Source of the DNA: an uncultured Hyphomicrobiales bacterium
GTDB lineage: Bacteria > Pseudomonadota > Alphaproteobacteria > Rhizobiales > Beijerinckiaceae
DNA length: 6,981 nucleotides
Reading direction: 5' to 3'
Assembly: GCA_903932565.1 (NCBI GenBank)
Contig: CAIZGQ010000046.1
Location: 1 to 6,981, forward strand
Positions 4,969 to 6,981 of this stretch are shown in pieces. Under the pieces are notes generated by a model. That model was not told where the DNA came from and searched no databases. It saw only the letters and a list, made by a program, of their open reading frames with translations. The translations under genes and the position numbers were made by a program. Position 1 is the first letter of the stretch. Each line of letters begins with the position of its first letter.

Positions 4969-5756
4969 GCGATGACATGACCACCTCCCCCGCGCCGGAC
5001 GATCCGGATCTTATCGCTGCTGAATACGTGCTCGGCACCCTCGAGGCCGCCGAGCGAGCGAACGCTGAACGCCGTCGCACGCAGGACCCAGGGTTTGACC
5101 GGGCCGTGGCCGCCTGGGAATCAAGGCTCTCCCCGCTGTTGGATTTGGCAGGCGACGTCACACCCCCACCCAGCGTTTACACCAATTTGCTGTTGCGCCT
5201 GCCCCCGCAGGAGCGCGCCGCGCCCGGCCTTGCAGGTGGTGCAAGCGTGTCAGACGACAGCCCTTTCTTGGGCCAGAGCAACGTCATTCGGCTTCAGCGA
5301 AGCCTGCGCGTCTGGAAGACGTCTGCCATTGCAGCCACCGCACTCGCAGCCTCGCTTGCCATGGCCATTGGCGTTCGCGAGCTGACGCAATCGCGCGGTC
5401 CGGTCGGTACCGCAGCCAATTTCGTTGCCGTTCTGCAAAAGGATGCGGCTTCGCCAGCCTTCATCTTGTCGGTTGATCTTGAGACAAAATCGGTCACGGT
5501 CCGGCCCGTTGCGGCACAGCCTGAGCCCGGCAAGGCCTATGAGCTTTGGCTTGTGGACGCGAGCCTGGGCACCCCAAAATCCTTGGGGCTGATTGGCGAC
5601 AAACCTTACTCGACTGCCAAGGGTCTGCCCTACACTTCGCAAATCGTTCAAAACGCGACCTATGCCGTCTCTATCGAGCCGCCAGGCGGGTCCCCCATTG
5701 GGGTGCCGACAGGGCCAGTTGTCTACGCTGGCAAGCTTATTCAGACGACACCTTGA
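4965..5756 (+). CDS. RskA-family membrane-anchored anti-sigma factor
   Basis: A 263-residue single-pass inner-membrane protein that should hold the upstream ECF sigma factor inactive until its periplasmic part receives a signal. The N-terminal cytoplasmic domain (about 12-80) has the RskA-type pattern LIAAEYVLGTLEAAE, FDRAVAAWESRLSPLLDL and PPPSVYTNLLLRL. One membrane helix follows (about 116-137, preceded by RLQRSLRVWK). The periplasmic RskA domain (about 150-263) carries the typical FILSVDLETKSVTV, GKAYELWLVDA and YAVSIEPPGGSP motifs. The protein contains no cysteine or histidine, so it is not a zinc-binding (ZAS) anti-sigma factor, and any redox sensing must sit in the sigma factor. ATG 4965 is chosen because it overlaps the sigma stop by ATGA; ATG 4977 is a possible alternative. 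No convincing terminator follows. Release probably involves regulated proteolysis, as for M. tuberculosis RskA, but no protease gene is in view. Confidence 0.93.
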   Translation: MSDDMTTSPAPDDPDLIAAEYVLGTLEAAERANAERRRTQDPGFDRAVAAWESRLSPLLDLAGDVTPPPSVYTNLLLRLPPQERAAPGLAGGASVSDDSPFLGQSNVIRLQRSLRVWKTSAIAATALAASLAMAIGVRELTQSRGPVGTAANFVAVLQKDAASPAFILSVDLETKSVTVRPVAAQPEPGKAYELWLVDASLGTPKSLGLIGDKPYSTAKGLPYTSQIVQNATYAVSIEPPGGSPIGVPTGPVVYAGKLIQTTP

Positions 5757-5802
5757 TCCTCCCCTTCGACAATGATCCGATCCTGGACTAGGGTATGCGA
5801 CG

Positions 5803-5826
5803 AAGTGTCAGATACCACTGGCACTT
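5803..5826 (+). other. Inverted repeat between the anti-sigma and response-regulator genes
   Basis: AAGTGTCA (5803-5810) and TGGCACTT (5819-5826) form an 8-bp RNA stem with one G-U pair and an 8-nt loop. With no T run behind it, this is not a typical terminator. It may be an operator or leader hairpin for the response-regulator gene 40 nt downstream. The rest of this 109-bp spacer shows nothing else I can name. Confidence 0.35.
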
Positions 5827-5865
5827 GAAGCGATTGCCGACATCGGGGCCGGTCAGGGGACATGA

Positions 5866-6300
5866 TTGCCAGGCACATTAAACCCAGTTCTGATGGCAGG
5901 GCGGCGCGTTCTGGTTGTCGAGGACGAGCCGTTCATCGCGCTTTCCATTGAGGAAATGATTGGCGACATCGGCGGCGCTTGCGTTGGCGTTGCGAGCACG
6001 GTGCGCGAAGCTCTGGCAGCCCTGGTGAGTCTGTCACCGAATTTTGTGGTTTTGGACATCAGCCTTGGCGACGAGCGAAGCCATCAAGTGGCCGATCAAC
6101 TGGCGGAACGCGCCATCCCGTTTGTCTTCATCAGCGGCTATGGGGCAGCCGGCATTCCTGCCCAGCACAAATCCCATGCTTGTGTCGCCAAGCCGTTTGG
6201 CGAATGGGACTTTGCCGAGGCGATTGCAGCAGAGCTGAAAACTGACCTTGCCAAGCCTGTTGCGGCCGAGCCTAACGCGTCCAAGCCTACCGCGAGTTAA
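5866..6300 (+). CDS. Single-domain response regulator (CheY-like receiver, FAT GUY-like)
   Basis: A 144-residue stand-alone receiver domain with no output domain, followed by a flexible Ala/Pro/Lys tail (about 126-144). Key residues are present: acidic pocket E19-D20 in VLVVEDEP, phospho-acceptor D64 in FVVLDISLGD, switch serine S90 in FVFISGYG, and K109 in VAKPF. The PFVFISGYG stretch resembles the PFxFATGY signature of the alphaproteobacterial FAT GUY receivers, some of which tune the general stress response through the PhyR pathway. Here T is replaced by S, so the assignment is by resemblance only. I chose TTG 5866 because AGGGG lies 6 nt upstream. ATG 5893 has no ribosome site but would still leave the whole receiver fold, starting 4 residues before VLVVEDE. 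ATG 5862 is out of frame. No partner kinase is in view. The preceding gene ends 109 bp upstream, so the gene is probably transcribed separately. Confidence 0.88.
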   Translation: MPGTLNPVLMAGRRVLVVEDEPFIALSIEEMIGDIGGACVGVASTVREALAALVSLSPNFVVLDISLGDERSHQVADQLAERAIPFVFISGYGAAGIPAQHKSHACVAKPFGEWDFAEAIAAELKTDLAKPVAAEPNASKPTAS

Positions 6301-6392
6301 TTTGACAAGTCGGGCGGCTGCCCATCGTGATGTCGTAACCGTTGAGCCTGTTGCGATGTCAGGTTGCCCTGGATGCCGTTTGAACGTGGCTC

Positions 6393-6408
6393 GAAACAAA
6401 ATTGTTTC
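6393..6408. promoter_or_regulatory. Perfect 16-bp palindrome, operator candidate
   Basis: GAAACAA (6393-6399), AA, TTGTTTC (6402-6408): a perfect 7-bp inverted repeat with a 2-bp centre. The short spacing suits a homodimeric repressor such as TetR or MarR types, which often control RND efflux operons. It lies 37 bp upstream of the candidate EcfG-type promoter. As an RNA hairpin it would be AU-rich and weak, so a DNA site is the better reading. The regulator is unknown. Confidence 0.4.
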
Positions 6409-6444
6409 TCTCTTCCGACGCTTCTGAACGATATTCATCTTTTG

Positions 6445-6470
6445 GGAACAAACAGACCCACGGCTTCGTG
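6445..6470 (+). promoter_or_regulatory. Candidate EcfG-type (general stress response) promoter
   Basis: GGAAC (6445-6449), a 17-bp spacer, then CGTG (6467-6470). The alphaproteobacterial EcfG consensus is GGAAC-N16-17-CGTT, so the -35 is exact and the -10 differs at one base. It is intergenic and points toward the efflux adaptor gene 177 bp away. Confidence 0.42.
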
Positions 6471-6646
6471 AATAGATTAGCCCTGAACCGTTGACCAAGA
6501 CCCTGGTTTCACGCATCCGCAGGTACGAAGATTGCGTAAGCGAGCTTGGGAAGACATAACGCTTTGGATATGGACTGGGTTGGGATTTGAATTGATCCCG
6601 CATTCGTGTGGACTTACGGCTGACCGGGCCGTGCGGAGCTGGAAAC

Positions 6647-6981
6647 ATGACGTCTGGACATAAAGCAGTTTTAATCGCGGCGAGCCTGATGAGTATTGGT
6701 TCGGCCGCAGCCCAGACCGCGCCTCCTGCGCGCCCCCCGGCTCCGGTTGTCGTAGCCAAGGTTCAGCGCGGTCCCCTTCCGCTGCGCATTGATGCTGTTG
6801 GCACAGTCCAGCCCATCGCCACCGTCGCGCTCAAAACCCGTATCGATGCCACCATCGAGAAGATTGCTGTTCCTGACGGGTCGCGCGTCCAGCAGGGCGA
6901 TCTGCTGGTGAAGTTCGATGACCGCCAGATACAGGCGCAGGTCAAGGCAGCCGAGGCAGCCTTGGCGAAAGATCAGGCGAC
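6647..6981 (+). CDS. RND efflux periplasmic adaptor (membrane fusion protein, AcrA/MdtA-like), 5' part only
   Basis: The first 111 codons of a periplasmic adaptor that would link an inner-membrane RND pump to an outer-membrane channel. A Sec signal peptide is evident (about 1-22, ending SAAA before Q23), then a proline-rich stretch (PPARPPAPVVVAKVQRG). Residues 47-92 fit the adaptor beta-barrel/lipoyl pattern: RIDAVGTVQPIATVALKTR, then the half-lipoyl motif IDATIEKIAVPDGSRVQQGDLLVKFDD. From about 94 the alpha-helical hairpin begins (QIQAQVKAAEAALAKDQA) and the frame leaves the window. The signal ends in SAAAQ, with no cysteine, so the protein is not an obvious lipoprotein. GGAG lies 8 nt before the ATG. 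The pump gene is expected just beyond the right edge; the substrate cannot be inferred. The upstream palindrome and stress-type promoter are candidate controls. Confidence 0.92.
   Translation, partial: MTSGHKAVLIAASLMSIGSAAAQTAPPARPPAPVVVAKVQRGPLPLRIDAVGTVQPIATVALKTRIDATIEKIAVPDGSRVQQGDLLVKFDDRQIQAQVKAAEAALAKDQA

Larger units (their letters stand above)
6301..6646. other. 346-bp non-coding region before the efflux adaptor gene
   Basis: No convincing gene is present on either strand. It holds a short GGGC/GCCC hairpin near 6311-6322, a perfect palindrome at 6393-6408, a candidate EcfG-type promoter at 6445-6470, a weak GGGAT/ATCCC stem at 6582-6599, and the adaptor's ribosome site (GGAG, 6635-6638). 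A 241-codon minus-strand frame crossing it looks non-coding. If transcription starts near 6477, the leader would be about 170 nt, long enough for a structured leader, but I recognise no riboswitch class. Confidence 0.6.

Noticed and set aside
5862..5895. ATG 5862 as start of the response regulator
   Set aside because: It is out of frame with the receiver domain and only 2 nt from the AGGGG ribosome site.
6034..6759. 241-codon minus-strand open frame across the response regulator, the spacer and the adaptor start
   Set aside because: It is antisense to two well-supported genes, its composition is Arg/Ser/Thr-rich with no recognisable domain, and it crosses promoter-like sequence. It looks like a by-product of GC-rich codon use.

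Overview
The window looks like chromosome from an alphaproteobacterium, most likely Hyphomicrobiales (Rhizobiales). Reasons: moderate-to-high GC, a Nex18-type fasciclin protein beside a SigK/RskA-type sigma/anti-sigma pair, a single-domain receiver resembling the alphaproteobacterial FAT GUY family, a candidate EcfG-type stress promoter, and exopolysaccharide genes of rhizobial style. This is inference from protein families; no rRNA or other taxonomic marker is present.

Left part (1-3173), surface polysaccharide. A leftward gene cut by the window edge (1-570, minus) encodes a protein with a proline/valine linker and then the start of what looks like a degenerate BY-kinase/MinD-type nucleotide-binding fold. 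Divergent from it is a short Wza-like outer-membrane polysaccharide export lipoprotein (789-1352). A hairpin-rich, AT-rich spacer follows, then a 532-residue WcaJ-type polyprenyl-phosphate sugar-1-phosphate transferase (1575-3173), which would start repeat-unit assembly on undecaprenyl phosphate.

Middle part (3316-5756), a compact envelope/stress module: a secreted fasciclin-domain protein, a strong intrinsic terminator, a DUF423 (YgdD-like) membrane protein, an ECF sigma factor of the SigK type, and its RskA-type membrane-anchored anti-sigma factor with an ATGA overlap. The sigma gene is preceded by a motif very like the mycobacterial SigK promoter, suggesting autoregulation. The sigma factor has exactly two cysteines, 50 residues apart, matching the spacing I recall for the redox-active pair of Mycobacterium tuberculosis SigK. 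In mycobacteria SigK/RskA control the fasciclin proteins MPT70 and MPT83, so the linkage here looks like the same circuit in a distant phylum.

Right part (5866-6981): a single-domain response regulator (5866-6300), a 346-bp non-coding stretch holding a perfect palindrome and a candidate EcfG-type promoter, and the first 111 codons of an RND-efflux periplasmic adaptor that runs off the right edge. No RNA genes, insertion sequences or CRISPR arrays were seen.
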